Source of the DNA: JASHPR01 sp963749145
Lineage (GTDB): Bacteria; Actinomycetota; Actinomycetes; Streptosporangiales; Streptosporangiaceae
DNA length: 64,000 nucleotides
Assembly (NCBI GenBank): GCA_963749145.1
Contig: CAVVLN010000004.1
Span: forward strand, 1,302,001-1,366,000
Direction: 5' to 3'
Part shown: positions 63,554 to 64,000 of the stretch, piece after piece
Layout: each line of letters begins with the position of its first letter
How positions within the stretch are numbered: position 1 is the stretch's first letter
Translations under genes and position numbers: made by a program
Notes under the pieces: generated by a model
Databases searched by the model: none
Told to the model about the DNA's origin: nothing
The model's input: only the letters and a program-made list of their open reading frames with translations

Positions 63554-64000
63554 CTATCTCGCTGCCTGAGCGAGCGAGTCGAGGGCGGGCCGTACCGACG
63601 GGATCGCGGCCGGCGACCGGTCCTGCTCGGCCGGGACCAGCCCGAGATGGGCCAGATCGGCCAAGCTCGCCCAGTAGGCCCAGTGGGCCGGGCTCCGCCG
63701 GATGGCCGCGCTCACCCCGGCGGCGCAGTGCTCGAACGCCGTGACCGTCTCTCCGGCCACCGGCACCGGCGCGGAGATTTCCAGCACCTGGTGGCGGTAG
63801 TCAGACGACCGGTACAGGAAGGACATGAGCACCGGAGCGCCGGTCACCTGGGCGAGGGTCACGACCCCGGGCACGAGCCCGGCCTTTCCGTTCAGGAAGG
63901 GAACGTTGACGGTGCGGGCCTCGTCGCTGTCCAGCGGCGGCGCGTCGATCGAGATCGTCACCACCTCATTGGCGCGCAGCGCCGAAGCCGCCAGGGCCGC
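63554..64000 (-). CDS. LpxL/HtrB-like lipid acyltransferase, C-terminal part (runs off right edge)
   Basis: 149 codons with no start in the window. VVTISIDAPPLDSDEARTVN then PFLNGKAGLVPGVVTLAQVTG and APVLMSFLYRSSDY follow the second half of the LpxL/lysophospholipid acyltransferase fold (the FLGR-A-FP-G--LA--TGAP pattern). The catalytic HX4D/E motif would lie beyond base 64000. The last 40 residues are Ala/Ser-rich helical. It is the upstream partner of the radical SAM gene. Confidence 0.75.
   Translation of the reverse strand, partial: AALAASALRANEVVTISIDAPPLDSDEARTVNVPFLNGKAGLVPGVVTLAQVTGAPVLMSFLYRSSDYRHQVLEISAPVPVAGETVTAFEHCAAGVSAAIRRSPAHWAYWASLADLAHLGLVPAEQDRSPAAIPSVRPALDSLAQAAR

Overview
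The window is very GC-rich (roughly 70-75 % by eye) and actinobacterial. Support comes from Lsr2, a short HU, the Smc-to-RecG and RpmB-to-Ddl gene order known from Streptomyces, a CofC/FbiD gene for coenzyme F420, a split-barrel PPOX protein, a wax-ester synthase/DGAT-like enzyme, and many GTG starts with GTGA/ATGA overlaps. I would place it in Actinomycetota, near Streptomycetales/Streptosporangiales. I cannot name a genus from the sequence alone.

Bases 1-20,400 are a conserved housekeeping block. On the minus strand run recG, a continuous rsmD-coaD reading frame, DUF177, rpmF, rnc, mutM, acyP, a 62-residue actinobacterial coiled-coil protein and the start of smc. A frameshifted DAK2-type gene precedes recG. 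Rightward and mixed-strand genes follow: rpmB, a CBM2-like membrane protein, thiL, an AsnC-type small ligand-binding protein, cofC, plsC, gpsA, ddl (frameshifted), a GlxA-type regulator, HU, and a degenerate LeuD-like protein where leuCD would be expected.

Bases 20,400-26,000 hold the three-gene proton-translocating transhydrogenase operon pntAA-pntAB-pntB. After it come a zeta-toxin-like gene, its small companion and a pirin gene, all broken by many small indels. Bases 26,000-46,000 are accessory: a MacS/R-type two-component system, a sulfotransferase, a GH43-like beta-propeller, membrane and secreted proteins of unknown function, a FAD oxidoreductase, an aminotransferase, a DUF4232 lipoprotein, a tightly coupled operon of WS/DGAT, acyl-CoA ligase and HMG-CoA reductase, a DHA2 drug transporter and PspA.

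Bases 46,000-64,000 hold an alkylation-repair triad (MGMT, ECF sigma factor, MGMT), several signal-transduction genes, an F420/FMN split-barrel protein, an apparently orphan TPP riboswitch convergent with lysA, Lsr2 coupled to a GAF-PP2C phosphatase and STAS protein, a VapBC locus whose toxin has lost its middle, a B12/radical-SAM enzyme and a truncated LpxL-like acyltransferase at the right edge.

Two window-wide features affect how the annotation should be read. First, GC-rich short tandem repeats (15, 18, 27-28, 30 and 54 bp) recur in linkers, protein tails and intergenic DNA. Second, at least nine otherwise convincing genes are interrupted by one-base indels, with an extreme cluster at about 23.9-25.45 kb. 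I cannot tell assembly error from real decay without reads, so those genes are described as the protein they would encode with the indel position noted.
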